A stretch of 33,730 bases of DNA, taken from NCBI GenBank assembly GCA_012270065.1, contig JAAXJB010000046.1, positions 25,826 to 59,555 of the forward strand. The letters run 5' to 3'. Made by a program: the position numbers and the translations under genes. The notes under the pieces are model-generated. The model saw only the letters and a program-made list of their open reading frames with translations. It was not told where the DNA came from and made no database searches. Source of the DNA: Rubripirellula sp. GTDB lineage: Bacteria > Planctomycetota > Planctomycetia > Pirellulales > Pirellulaceae. How positions within the stretch are numbered: the stretch's first letter is position 1; the number at the start of each line of letters is the position of its first letter. This document shows positions 8,306-17,311 of this stretch, one piece after another.

Positions 8306-10141
8306 ATGCTGACGCGAATCAATACTCTCGCCCGCCTGCGAAACGAGCCAGAGGCTCGCGGTTACCAGATTTCCTATCTGTGGTCGATCGTCGCCGGGTT
8401 ACTGGTCCCAGTGCTTGTGATTCTGGTCGGCATGATTGCGATGCTGCTCAACTCGCCCAATTCAGAAGGATTGAAAGAGGACACTGTTGTTCTGGGCACA
8501 TACCTGGTCATTCCATTGACCGACAAAATCACGGGTCAGGAACCCTTGATGCAATTGACTCAGCTGGTCGGTTTTACCTTGCTGAGCGCTGCGCTTTTCG
8601 CCGGTTGTGTTTGGCTGTACCGAAGATCGGCTGATGCGCGAGCCAATCAGATCGTCAAGGGCTTGCACGGAAGGATCCTCAAACAGAGTCTGAGGCGTGC
8701 GGAGGTGGAAGGTGCCGCGGCACAGCAAGTCCGTGCAGATGAGATCATCGGAGTTCAACTGCCCTGCATTCAGACCGGACTATCCCAATGGTATCAAGCT
8801 GTTCCTCGCACTTTGCTGACCCTTTTCGGATGTATTTTTCTCGCGATCCTCGTGAATGTCTGGCTGGCATTGCTGGCGGTCATCAGCGGGATTTTGGTGC
8901 GGCGTTTTTTTCACAAACTGCATCAAAAGAGAGAATCGGAACCCACGCATTGGGAAGTACCACGTTCCAGGCAACGGATGGCTTCTCTGGTGGGGCAAGC
9001 ACCACTGCTTGCGCGTCTTCAATCGCAAGGCATCGCCGATCAGGCTTTTCAGCAGGAACTCGACTCGATGTTCCGGAGACTCGACTCGGAAAATCGACAA
9101 CAGGCACGCATCTGGCCGCTTGTCTTTCTGGCAATATCGACTGCCATTGCAGTCATGATCCTCGGACTGGGCGTGAATCTTCTTGATAGTGAGAATGGGC
9201 TCAGCGTACCAGCTGCTCTGGTCCTTGGCTTGGCCTTGGCGGGTGCTGCATCGGCGGCTGGCCAACTGCAGCGGTTGACGATTGCACTCAAGGAAAGTGG
9301 CGAAGCGAGTGATGCTATTTACCGCTACTTGAAACGAAGTGATGAAGTCGCCCCGAGTGAACAACGTGTTGGCCTGGCCGGTCTCCGCGACCGTGTAGAA
9401 ATCAACGACGTCACTCTGAGTGATTCGGACAACGACCAGATCCTGAGTCACCTGAGCTTGGATCTGTACCCAGAACAGCTGGTTGCCCTGCTGGGAACAG
9501 AACAGGTATCAACTCGCGCATTGACCGAATTGCTCATGGGTTTCGGTTTGCCCCGGGAAGGTCGTGTTTCGATTGATGGGATTCCACTCCGTGACATTCA
9601 CCCACAAGCGTTGGCGAGAAATGTCATGTGGATTGAACCTGATGGTCCAATTTGGGATGGAACAATCCTTGAGAATCTATCTGGTAATGACAGTGGAATC
9701 AGTAACGGTGATGTCTTTGATGCTTTGCGGGAAGTCAACGTTTACGAAAGGATCCAGCGTTTGCCGGAAGGGCTGAACACGATCGTGAGTGCAAACGACT
9801 CGATGCTCGGCATTGAAACCACATACGGAATCGCTGTTGCGAGGGCATTGCTACACAGGCCACCAATCCTGCTGGCACTGGAGCCACCGCCACCGGCCGA
9901 GCACATGGCAGAAGATCCATGCCTCAACGCTTTCAAGAAGCTTGTCCGTCAGGGAACTCTGGTGATTCTCCTGCCGCGGCGTCTTCCATCATTGCGAGCA
10001 GCAGATCGCGTCATTCTGCTCAATGGACCAAGGCTGGCAGGTGAAGGAAATCATACCGAACTGCTCGCAACCAGCGATCTTTACCGTCACCTGAATTACC
10101 TGCTGTTCAATCCGTACCGGCATCAAAGGCGAAACGCTTAA
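8306..10141 (+). CDS. ABC exporter-like protein with degenerate, probably inactive ATPase domain
   Basis: The 611-residue protein has the half-exporter layout: membrane segments near residues 28-48, 86-104, 166-198, 272-292 and 302-318, then a nucleotide-binding domain from about 360. That domain aligns end to end with exporter NBDs (VSIDGIPLRDI, DGTILENL, RLPEGLNTIV, ARALLHRPPILL, RAADRVILL). Yet its catalytic motifs are lost: the Walker A position reads GTEQVSTRA (397-405) with no GK[ST], the signature LSGGQ reads LGIET (501-505), the Walker B Asp is Leu525 (the following Glu526 stays), the Q-loop Gln is replaced, and the H-loop His is Arg558. The frame is intact, so this looks like a maintained pseudo-ATPase. 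GAGGAG six bases before the ATG is a strong ribosome binding site. It is probably co-expressed with the upstream permease. Confidence 0.85.
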   Translation: MLTRINTLARLRNEPEARGYQISYLWSIVAGLLVPVLVILVGMIAMLLNSPNSEGLKEDTVVLGTYLVIPLTDKITGQEPLMQLTQLVGFTLLSAALFAGCVWLYRRSADARANQIVKGLHGRILKQSLRRAEVEGAAAQQVRADEIIGVQLPCIQTGLSQWYQAVPRTLLTLFGCIFLAILVNVWLALLAVISGILVRRFFHKLHQKRESEPTHWEVPRSRQRMASLVGQAPLLARLQSQGIADQAFQQELDSMFRRLDSENRQQARIWPLVFLAISTAIAVMILGLGVNLLDSENGLSVPAALVLGLALAGAASAAGQLQRLTIALKESGEASDAIYRYLKRSDEVAPSEQRVGLAGLRDRVEINDVTLSDSDNDQILSHLSLDLYPEQLVALLGTEQVSTRALTELLMGFGLPREGRVSIDGIPLRDIHPQALARNVMWIEPDGPIWDGTILENLSGNDSGISNGDVFDALREVNVYERIQRLPEGLNTIVSANDSMLGIETTYGIAVARALLHRPPILLALEPPPPAEHMAEDPCLNAFKKLVRQGTLVILLPRRLPSLRAADRVILLNGPRLAGEGNHTELLATSDLYRHLNYLLFNPYRHQRRNA

Positions 10142-10156
10142 CGGTTCGATGACTTG

Positions 10157-11230
10157 CTAGACATTCGCAGGGCGTCCTGCTGGGGGGCGCCCGCCGCCCG
10201 TCCCGGGTGGACGTTGCGGAGTGTAGAGACAACAGTTCTCGGGGCACACGTCATGCCAGGCGCCCAATTCGCCGACGGCAGCACGATCGGGCCGACCCTC
10301 CATTCGCTCCTGCACCAGATCACGAATCATCTCAACAAAGCCGTCAGCAATACCTGCTGTGCGTGTCCGATGCATCCGGATTCCCCGGTCCTGACAGAGT
10401 TGCGCTGCTTCTTCGTCAAGATCAAACATGACTTCCATATGGTCACTGATGAATCCAATCGGAACGATGATGACGCTTTCAAGTTTCTGGCTGTCGTCTT
10501 TGGCCGCAATTGCATCGCAAATATCGGGTTCCAGCCAAGGTTGCTGGGGAGGACCGCTGCGACTTTGATAAACCAGTTCCCAGTTGCTCACCCCACACGT
10601 ATCTGCCACAAGCCGACACGCCTCCCTGAGCTGTTTTTCATAATCACAGTTTCCCGACATTGAAAGTGGAATACTGTGTGCCGTGAACATGACAACTGAA
10701 TCTCTGGCTACATTGCCCAGAGAGTCAATCGATTCCTGAAGATTGGCAGCCATCACCTCGATGAACTTGGGGTGATTGAAACCCATGCGGACCTTCTCGA
10801 TCAGAGGCGCGTCCGGACCAACTTCGTCTCGCGCGGCGGCGATGTTTTCACGATATTGACGACAGCCACTGTAACAGCTGAACATGCTCGTGAAGAAAGC
10901 CAGTGCGCGCTTTCGTCCGTCATCACGCATCTGCCGGATGGTGTCCGGCAGCAAGGGGTCCCAGTTGCGATTCCCCCAATAGATTGGCAGATCGATACCA
11001 GAACGCTTGAACTCCGCACTGATCACTTCAAGCAGCTCCCGGTTCTGTTCATTGATGGGGCTGACACCACCAAACTGGTTGTAATGCTCGGCAACCTCCA
11101 ACATGCGTTCGCGTGGTACGGGCTTGCCGCGGAGAACGTTTTCCAGAAAAGGCATCACATCATCTGGACCCTCTGGACCACCGAAGGAAACAAGTAGGAA
11201 GCAGTCATAGGGTGGTAGTTCTGGATTCAT
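10157..11230 (-). CDS. hemH: Ferrochelatase (proto- or coproporphyrin), probable [2Fe-2S] type
   Basis: Inserts ferrous iron into a porphyrin at the end of haem synthesis. The 357-residue product has the family landmarks: LLVSFGGPEGP near the start, YSGCRQYRE at 120-127, the active-site His185 in AHSIP, and Glu266 in SDHMEV. Cys123 together with Cys329, Cys333 and Cys334 at the C-terminus reproduces the one-plus-three cysteine layout of the [2Fe-2S]-containing actinobacterial enzymes (Cys158, 332, 339 and 341 in Mycobacterium tuberculosis). Whether it acts on protoporphyrin or coproporphyrin is not decidable by eye. A Gly/Pro-rich tail follows the cysteines. I chose the ATG at 11230; an upstream in-frame start at 11263 adds 11 residues without homology. 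It converges on the ABC gene with a 15-base gap. Confidence 0.93.
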   Translation of the reverse strand: MNPELPPYDCFLLVSFGGPEGPDDVMPFLENVLRGKPVPRERMLEVAEHYNQFGGVSPINEQNRELLEVISAEFKRSGIDLPIYWGNRNWDPLLPDTIRQMRDDGRKRALAFFTSMFSCYSGCRQYRENIAAARDEVGPDAPLIEKVRMGFNHPKFIEVMAANLQESIDSLGNVARDSVVMFTAHSIPLSMSGNCDYEKQLREACRLVADTCGVSNWELVYQSRSGPPQQPWLEPDICDAIAAKDDSQKLESVIIVPIGFISDHMEVMFDLDEEAAQLCQDRGIRMHRTRTAGIADGFVEMIRDLVQERMEGRPDRAAVGELGAWHDVCPENCCLYTPQRPPGTGGGRPPAGRPANV

Positions 11231-11574
11231 GGCTGTTTTGGGTCGCGGGTGATGCCGGTACAATTTTGACGCAGAACATTATTGATGCACATCAAGACCC
11301 TGCACGCAGCGATCATCAAGCGGTCTCGTGTGGTTCGACGTCTGGCGAACATTCTAGCGGCGAAACCCGAGGAACGCTGCACTTTCATCTCACGATCTGA
11401 TACCTGTCGTGGAAAAGGACAAAAGCGAAGCATGCTGGCTTGATGTCGGCACTATTCAAAACAGGGAGAGGTGGGAAGTCTTCCTGTTGCAATAAAAACG
11501 GATATCACGGTGAAAGTAACCTGCCAGATTGCCACTCAGGCACCTCCCGTCAACCCACCTCAGCCTGCTTGAAG
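11231..11574. other. Divergent intergenic stretch between hemH and the kinase gene
   Basis: About 340 bases if the kinase starts at 11575, or about 210 if it starts at 11440. It should hold promoters for both genes, but I see no convincing -35/-10 pair, operator or hairpin. Confidence 0.4.
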
Positions 11575-12624
11575 ATGATTGATCCGGACATACCAGCACC
11601 AGTTGCAAATGCTGCGGTCAAGAACTGCGGGAAAGTCTCCATCCGACGACTGCAGGCTGGAATGAGTGGTGGCACGGTAGCCCATTGCCAGGCTGAGGAT
11701 GGCAGGCAATATGCACTCAAACGCTGGCCAAGTTCCATTCCACGCAGTCGGATTGAGGTGATCCATCGTGTTGTGATTCATGCGTGGCAACAGGGCTGTC
11801 AAGCTGTCGCGCGACCACTCAAACTGCACTCGGGTTCCGACACAAGCGAGATGGGCTCGGCAGATACCATTCTGACGATCGATGGACAAAACTGGGAATT
11901 GTCACCTTGGCGTCCTGGAGTGGCCGCCAAAGTGGATGCAAGCCTGGAAACCATCCGGCAAGGTGGTGAACTCATCGGCCAGTTCCACGAGGCCACAGCC
12001 TCGCTTCAATCTCTCCACCAACCAGCTCCCATCATCAAAGAACGCCTTGCAGTGCTGGCGAGGCGACATCGTCAGTTGCCCCTGTCACCGCAACTGCTTG
12101 CCAGACGGGATCTGGACACTGAACTGTCCGCATCACTGCGTGATGCGGCTAACCTGATCCATTGGAAATGGAATGAAGCTCAACAGCAAATTCACCGATC
12201 ACTAATACAGCAGCAGGATGACGGGTTTGCCACTCAATACGTTTTGCGGGATGTCCATGCCCAACACATTCTGTTTGCCGAGGGACGTGCCACAGGGTTA
12301 ATTGATTTCGATGCGGTTCGACTGGATACTCCCGCCGCAGATCTGGCTCGTTGGGCAGGCAGTTTTCTGTCAGCAGAACACCAACGGGAGGAGATCTGGG
12401 AAGCAGCCCTCGAGGGTTACCGGACAACTTGCCGCTTGGACCGCTTCGGAAACGAACGTTTGCTGATCCAAACGGCGAAAAATCTCTGTTTTGCTGGCAC
12501 TTGGCTCAGTCTGGCGAACTGGTTGGCGTGGTTGCTGATTGAACAAAGGGATTTTGAAGTTCCCGCAAGAGATCTGGCCGAACGCATTTACCAGCTGATC
12601 CGGATCGCCACAGCCGATGAGTGA
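11575..12624 (+). CDS. Aminoglycoside phosphotransferase/choline-kinase-fold enzyme
   Basis: A kinase-like protein of 349 residues. A glycine turn (GMSGGTV, 29-35) and a candidate ATP-binding Lys49 (YALKRW) form the N-lobe. The catalytic loop reads VLRDVHAQH (223-231), so the usual HxDxxxxN motif keeps Asp226 but has Leu for His and His231 for Asn. Asp244 in LIDFDAV is the metal-binding Asp of the DFG-equivalent. A helical C-lobe follows. The small-molecule substrate is unknown; homoserine, choline, sugar or aminoglycoside kinases share this fold. The frame is open from a TTG at 11440, but those 45 Cys/Ser-rich residues look non-coding, so I chose the ATG at 11575; no clear ribosome binding site decides it. 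Confidence 0.75.
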   Translation: MIDPDIPAPVANAAVKNCGKVSIRRLQAGMSGGTVAHCQAEDGRQYALKRWPSSIPRSRIEVIHRVVIHAWQQGCQAVARPLKLHSGSDTSEMGSADTILTIDGQNWELSPWRPGVAAKVDASLETIRQGGELIGQFHEATASLQSLHQPAPIIKERLAVLARRHRQLPLSPQLLARRDLDTELSASLRDAANLIHWKWNEAQQQIHRSLIQQQDDGFATQYVLRDVHAQHILFAEGRATGLIDFDAVRLDTPAADLARWAGSFLSAEHQREEIWEAALEGYRTTCRLDRFGNERLLIQTAKNLCFAGTWLSLANWLAWLLIEQRDFEVPARDLAERIYQLIRIATADE

Positions 12625-12685
12625 GCCTGTAGCCAGTGCAGACGCCCGAGAACTGAACTCTGAATTGAGAACTACGCACTGAATA

Positions 12686-12715
12686 TTGACCCGGAAATCC
12701 GGTGACGCGTAGAAT
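12686..12715 (+). promoter_or_regulatory. Sigma-70-type promoter of the dsbD-like/mnmE/ogt operon
   Basis: TTGACC (-35, 12686-12691) and TAGAAT (-10, 12710-12715) are separated by 18 bases. Each element matches five of six consensus positions. A transcript would begin near 12722, leaving a leader of about 35 bases before the ATG at 12757. It is the best promoter match I found in this window. Confidence 0.6.
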
Positions 12716-12756
12716 GATTGCGACACAAGAACCACTGAAAAACTGAGTGAAACCCC

Positions 12757-15336
12757 ATGAATTCTCTCACGCAACGCTGGATAACGAGCCCCGAACGCTG
12801 GCTGGCAATGCTTGCTCTGCTGGGGTTTTGCTGGTTGGCACCCGCCCGGGCCCAGGACAGCTTTGGCGGCGGTGCAGACCTGTTCCCTGATTTTTCATTG
12901 GGTGGTTTCGGTCAGGATTCAGGAGAACCGGCCCAGTGGCAGGCAACTTACGAGATCGACGAAACTGGTGCAGGGCAAGTCAACATCACCGCCACTCTGG
13001 GGGCTGGCTGGCATATCTACTCGATGACTCAGCCAGCAGGCGGCCCAACTGCAACCACGCTGTCGCTGGTCTCACCGGCCACCGTCAAACTGACAGGCAA
13101 GTTCAGTCCTGATCGCAAACCCAAGAGCAGCATTTCGAGTGTGTACAAAGGGCTAACCGTAGAAGAATTTGAATCCAGTGTAACGTGGTCAGCACCGATC
13201 CAGGCTCCCACTGGGTTTGATGGACAGATTTCAATCCAGGTCAACGGTCTCGTATGCAAGGAATCGTGTGTTCCCGTCAGCGAGACAGTTGTGGCAACGT
13301 CAACCACGACTTCAGACACCGCAGCAACAGGGGAGGATCTGCTTGCATCCAAGGCGGGCCCAGAAACAGAACTGTTTCGCAAAGTCGCCAAGCCTTTCCG
13401 GGATGGTGATTATGCGGTTGAATGGACCGCATTTGTTTTTCCCTCGACTTTGACGGCAGGGCAGTGGGGCGAGTTGATTTTCACAGCCGACCCGGACGCC
13501 ACGTATCACGTCTACGAAACGGCCGTGGACGACGCTGATCTGTCCACCAATTTCGTGGTGACTGAGAAAGCAGGTTTGAAGATTGGAAAACCGGTCGCAA
13601 ATCAACCAGTGACCCAGAAGGCAGGCGTCTTACCGTATGGCTATTTCAAAGGCAAAGTGACATGGCGTATTCCTTTCATGGTGCCAGCCACAACCAAGCC
13701 TGGCAGTAAGACAATTGAAGGAATGATCGCGTATCAGGCCTGCACGGACGGCAGCTGTCTTCAGCCACAAGCGCTCCAATTCAAAGCACCGTTCACGATT
13801 GCCGCCTCAACTGTTGAAACGCCCGCTGCCGTCCTGTTGACGTCTGGCAAATCAAACGATGCCAAGGATGCAGCAGCTGAAACGAAATGGGTCGACCCGA
13901 TCACAAAACCAGTCGGCGAAGCGACGCAACCAGCGGTAGACGACATTTCTTCCACGAACATCGGTGCAGCCGACAGTGCAACCGTGCCTCCTACCCGCAG
14001 CACAGATCCAGACTCTGCAAGTGCTGCGGATGTGGCTCAGCCAGGGACTGCGGCAAATGATGCCCAAGGCAGTTCAGCTTATTCGTTTCCCGTGATTTTG
14101 CTATTTGCATTTGCTGGCGGCCTGATCCTCAATGTCATGCCGTGTGTGCTTCCTGTTGTCGGACTGAAAATCATGGGATTTGTCAGTCAGGCTGGTGAAG
14201 ATCGCAAACGCATCCTTTCACTCAATGTGGCTTATGTTGCGGGGATCATGTCGATCTTTGCACTTCTGGCGATCTCCGCCGCAATCACAAAATTCGGCTG
14301 GGGCGAACAGTTCACATACTTCCCCGTTCGCCTCGGATTGACGCTGGCATTGTTCGCACTGGCACTGAGCTATCTTGAGGTTTGGGAAATCCCGGTTCCA
14401 GGCATGGCGGCTGGAAAAACTTCGCAGGATCTACAGAACCGTGAGGGATTCTACGGTGCGTTCTCCAAAGGTGTCTTCACCACAATCATGGCCACACCTT
14501 GCAGTGGTCCACTGCTCGGGTTCATCCTCGGGCTGACGCTGAACCTGGCCCCCGCCCAGACCATCGCAATTTTCCTGACTGTCGGTCTCGGAATGTCTTC
14601 GCCATACCTCCTGATCGGTTTTCAACCGAAATTGATTGCGTGGCTTCCCAAACCCGGCAACTGGATGGTGACGCTGAAACAACTGATGGCATTCCTGTTT
14701 CTTGGAACAGTCGCTTTCTTCTTTTCACAATTCAGTGATGATCAGAAAGTCCCCGTGTTTGTCGCACTGATCGCCGTCTGGTTCGGATGCTGGATCATCG
14801 GGAAGGTTCCCGTCTACGCAGACCTGCAGAAGCGTATTTACGCGTGGATCGGCGGCATCGCTGCTGCAACCCTGATCAGCATGGGTGCGTTTCATTACCT
14901 CGAACAGGTCAAAGAACTGGACTGGCAGGATTACAACGAGGCAAGACTGCAACAGTTGAGAAACGAAGGCAAGACCGTGATGGTCGATTTTGGTGCAAAG
15001 TGGTGTGTCAATTGCATTGTGAACTACGAAGTTGCGCTCAACACCGCGACCACCCGGAAAGTCATGGATGAATTGGGCGCCGTGGCAATGTACGCTGACT
15101 GGACGAATGGCGACGAAAAAATCAAGCAAAAGCTCAGCGAACTGGACTCCCGTTCCATTCCGTTGCTGGTCATCTATCCAGGTGACCACAGCAAAGAGCC
15201 CATCATCATGCGTGATCTGGTCACCCAGCAGGCAGTGGTCAATGCGTTACGAAAAGCTGGCGCCAGTGTGAACGGTTCATCCTCTTTTTCGTTTTTGGAC
15301 CGCAAACAGAACAGCGTGGCGGTCATTCCACAGTAA
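12757..15336 (+). CDS. dsbD: Thiol:disulfide interchange protein, DsbD/ScsB-like
   Basis: Carries electrons from cytoplasmic thioredoxin across the membrane to extracytoplasmic proteins. A signal peptide ends near Ala32 (ARA-QD). Two periplasmic DsbD-alpha-like modules follow, each with a cysteine pair: Cys167/Cys171 (CKESC) and Cys329/Cys334 (CTDGSC). The membrane core (about 445-705) has the redox cysteines Cys463 in MPCVLP and Cys582 in TPCSGP. The C-terminal thioredoxin-like domain has WCVNC (Cys750/Cys753). At 859 residues it is longer than E. coli DsbD (about 565) because of the second N-terminal module and a linker (about 350-440). A good promoter precedes it, and mnmE follows 28 bases after its stop. 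Confidence 0.93.
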   Translation: MNSLTQRWITSPERWLAMLALLGFCWLAPARAQDSFGGGADLFPDFSLGGFGQDSGEPAQWQATYEIDETGAGQVNITATLGAGWHIYSMTQPAGGPTATTLSLVSPATVKLTGKFSPDRKPKSSISSVYKGLTVEEFESSVTWSAPIQAPTGFDGQISIQVNGLVCKESCVPVSETVVATSTTTSDTAATGEDLLASKAGPETELFRKVAKPFRDGDYAVEWTAFVFPSTLTAGQWGELIFTADPDATYHVYETAVDDADLSTNFVVTEKAGLKIGKPVANQPVTQKAGVLPYGYFKGKVTWRIPFMVPATTKPGSKTIEGMIAYQACTDGSCLQPQALQFKAPFTIAASTVETPAAVLLTSGKSNDAKDAAAETKWVDPITKPVGEATQPAVDDISSTNIGAADSATVPPTRSTDPDSASAADVAQPGTAANDAQGSSAYSFPVILLFAFAGGLILNVMPCVLPVVGLKIMGFVSQAGEDRKRILSLNVAYVAGIMSIFALLAISAAITKFGWGEQFTYFPVRLGLTLALFALALSYLEVWEIPVPGMAAGKTSQDLQNREGFYGAFSKGVFTTIMATPCSGPLLGFILGLTLNLAPAQTIAIFLTVGLGMSSPYLLIGFQPKLIAWLPKPGNWMVTLKQLMAFLFLGTVAFFFSQFSDDQKVPVFVALIAVWFGCWIIGKVPVYADLQKRIYAWIGGIAAATLISMGAFHYLEQVKELDWQDYNEARLQQLRNEGKTVMVDFGAKWCVNCIVNYEVALNTATTRKVMDELGAVAMYADWTNGDEKIKQKLSELDSRSIPLLVIYPGDHSKEPIIMRDLVTQQAVVNALRKAGASVNGSSSFSFLDRKQNSVAVIPQ

Positions 15337-15364
15337 GTCGGCTACTTCGAGTGATTCAGCGAAC

Positions 15365-16747
15365 ATGACTCTGCTTGATGCCGATGATACGATCGTCGCG
15401 ATTGCCTCGCCAACAAGCCCGGCTCCCCGGGGTGTCGTACGCATCTCGGGCAATGATACTGCGGGTATCCTGCAACGCATGGGAATTCCAACTCATGAGA
15501 TCCAGACCCCCATCCGCATGGAAGCTCACGTTCACATCGGAAATCCACTCGGCCTGATTCCAGTGGACGTGATGATCTGGCCCACCCGCAGAAGTTACAC
15601 CGGGCAGCCTTCAGCTGAACTGCACACTTACGGTTCATTGCCGGTGCTTCAAGGCCTGGTGGATGAAGCCGGACGCTGCGGTGCAAGACCTGCCCGACCA
15701 GGTGAATACACCATGCGTGCTTTTCTGGCAGGGCGTCTCGACCTGACGCAGGCCGAGGCCGTTCTGGGCGTCATTGAGGCAGAACAACGCGGAACGCTCG
15801 ACCACGCGCTGCGTCAACTCGGGGGCAACCTTTCGCAACCACTGGAACGCATGCGAAACACGTTGCTTGATTTATTGGCGGATGTCGAGGCTGGACTCGA
15901 TTTTGTCGACGAAGACATCACGTTCATCAGCGATGAAAAACTCATCGAACGCCTATCCGGAATCGCAGATGACTTGAAGCAAACTCTGCAAGTCATGCAA
16001 AACCGGGGCGGAGGCTCTGCTCGTACCACCATCGCCCTGTGTGGGCCACCCAACGCCGGAAAAAGCTGTCTGATCAATCGACTGGCTGAGCGACAGGTTG
16101 CGATCGTCGCACCGGTCGCAGGTACAACACGGGACACAGTGACAGTCGACATCGATCTGCAGGGAACGCCCATCACCCTTGTTGATACTGCTGGCATCGA
16201 AGAAGCCAAAACTGAAGTCTCGAAAAAATCACAGACTCAAACCCACCGTTCAACCCGTGATTCCCGCATCCGACTCTGGTGCGTTGATTCCAGCAGCAAA
16301 CATTTTGCTTCGACAGTTGCTGAAATGAAAACGCAGGCAGAACAGACAAGGAAATCGCAAACACTGGATCTCTGGGTTGCGACCAAAATGGACGTGGCGC
16401 TTGATGATCTTCCCAAGTGCGACCCTGACAATGCATGGATTCACTGCAGTGCACTGAGCGGTGAAGGAATCAATGATCTTAAGAGAGCCATCTGCACATA
16501 CTTGAAACAACACGATGCTGAAGAAATCGGATCAGTTGTCGGTACTGCTGCCCGCTGCAGTCAGTCCATTCATCAGGCGATCGCAGCCATTGAGCGGGCA
16601 ATGCACCTCACCATCCATCAGGAGGGGCACGAATTTGTGTCGACTGAAATACGGACAGTAGCCCAATGCCTCGGTGAGGTGACGGGAACCGTTTATACCG
16701 ATGACATTCTTGATCGTGTTTTCGGCCGTTTCTGCATCGGGAAGTAA
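15365..16747 (+). CDS. mnmE: tRNA modification GTPase MnmE
   Basis: With MnmG it forms the 5-carboxymethylaminomethyl group on U34 of tRNAs. The 460-residue length is typical. The N-terminal tetrahydrofolate-binding domain is followed by a helical domain holding an inserted G domain with GPPNAGKS (227-234), GTTRDT, DTAG (274-277), TKMD and SAL. The protein ends in CIGK, the C-x-G-K signature with Cys457. In a gapless alignment from DTAG, the catalytic glutamate of the E. coli enzyme (Glu282 in DEVE) falls on Ser286 (TEVS). The switch-2 region is otherwise unusually rich in Lys, Gln and Thr. The gene sits in a tight row between the dsbD-like gene and the alkyltransferase gene. mnmG is not in view. 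Confidence 0.95.
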   Translation: MTLLDADDTIVAIASPTSPAPRGVVRISGNDTAGILQRMGIPTHEIQTPIRMEAHVHIGNPLGLIPVDVMIWPTRRSYTGQPSAELHTYGSLPVLQGLVDEAGRCGARPARPGEYTMRAFLAGRLDLTQAEAVLGVIEAEQRGTLDHALRQLGGNLSQPLERMRNTLLDLLADVEAGLDFVDEDITFISDEKLIERLSGIADDLKQTLQVMQNRGGGSARTTIALCGPPNAGKSCLINRLAERQVAIVAPVAGTTRDTVTVDIDLQGTPITLVDTAGIEEAKTEVSKKSQTQTHRSTRDSRIRLWCVDSSSKHFASTVAEMKTQAEQTRKSQTLDLWVATKMDVALDDLPKCDPDNAWIHCSALSGEGINDLKRAICTYLKQHDAEEIGSVVGTAARCSQSIHQAIAAIERAMHLTIHQEGHEFVSTEIRTVAQCLGEVTGTVYTDDILDRVFGRFCIGK

Positions 16748-16762
16748 AACAGTTGAGCGTCA

Positions 16763-17311
16763 ATGCCTGAAAGCAAAGCAACAACCGCCTCAAACGCAGA
16801 ACCGCAAAGCACCCAACACCCCAGCCCGTTGGGCACCCTGTGGTCAAGCTGGACGCAAAACGGGCTGTTCCGACTCAGTTGGCAGGCACCAGGTCACGAG
16901 TACCCGATTTCGACGGCAACGCTTGCGGACCAGAACGCAAGTATTCTGGATGCACTGCTGAAAGACTATTTTCAGGGAAAGAAAGTCACATGGAACGACA
17001 TCATGCTGGACCGCTCCGGCTGGACTCCCTTCATGGAACGTGTTTATCAGCACTGCCAGGCGATTCCGTATGGAAACACGGTAACCTACAAAGAGCTCGC
17101 CACTTTGGCAGGCAACGCCAAGGCAAGCCGCGCCGTGGGCGCCGCCATGTCTCGCAATCGAGTCCTGCTGGTCATCCCTTGCCATCGCGTGATCACCACT
17201 GACGGACAATTGCGTGGCTACAGCGCAAAAGGAGGCATCAACACGAAGCATCGGTTGCTGGAACTGGAACGTCTGGGCCACTGGCCTCAGGATCTGTTCG
17301 CCAACGAATGA
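16763..17311 (+). CDS. ogt: Methylated-DNA--protein-cysteine methyltransferase
   Basis: A suicide repair enzyme that transfers alkyl groups from O6-alkylguanine to its own cysteine. The 182-residue product has the acceptor Cys140 in IPCHRVI and the helix-turn-helix segment with the arginine-finger region (KASRAVGAAM, near 115-125). The N-terminal half is the less conserved Ogt/AGT domain without the Ada zinc module. The stop of mnmE is 15 bases upstream, so the genes are probably co-transcribed. The last 74 bases overlap the 3' end of the convergent membrane protein gene. Confidence 0.93.
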   Translation: MPESKATTASNAEPQSTQHPSPLGTLWSSWTQNGLFRLSWQAPGHEYPISTATLADQNASILDALLKDYFQGKKVTWNDIMLDRSGWTPFMERVYQHCQAIPYGNTVTYKELATLAGNAKASRAVGAAMSRNRVLLVIPCHRVITTDGQLRGYSAKGGINTKHRLLELERLGHWPQDLFANE

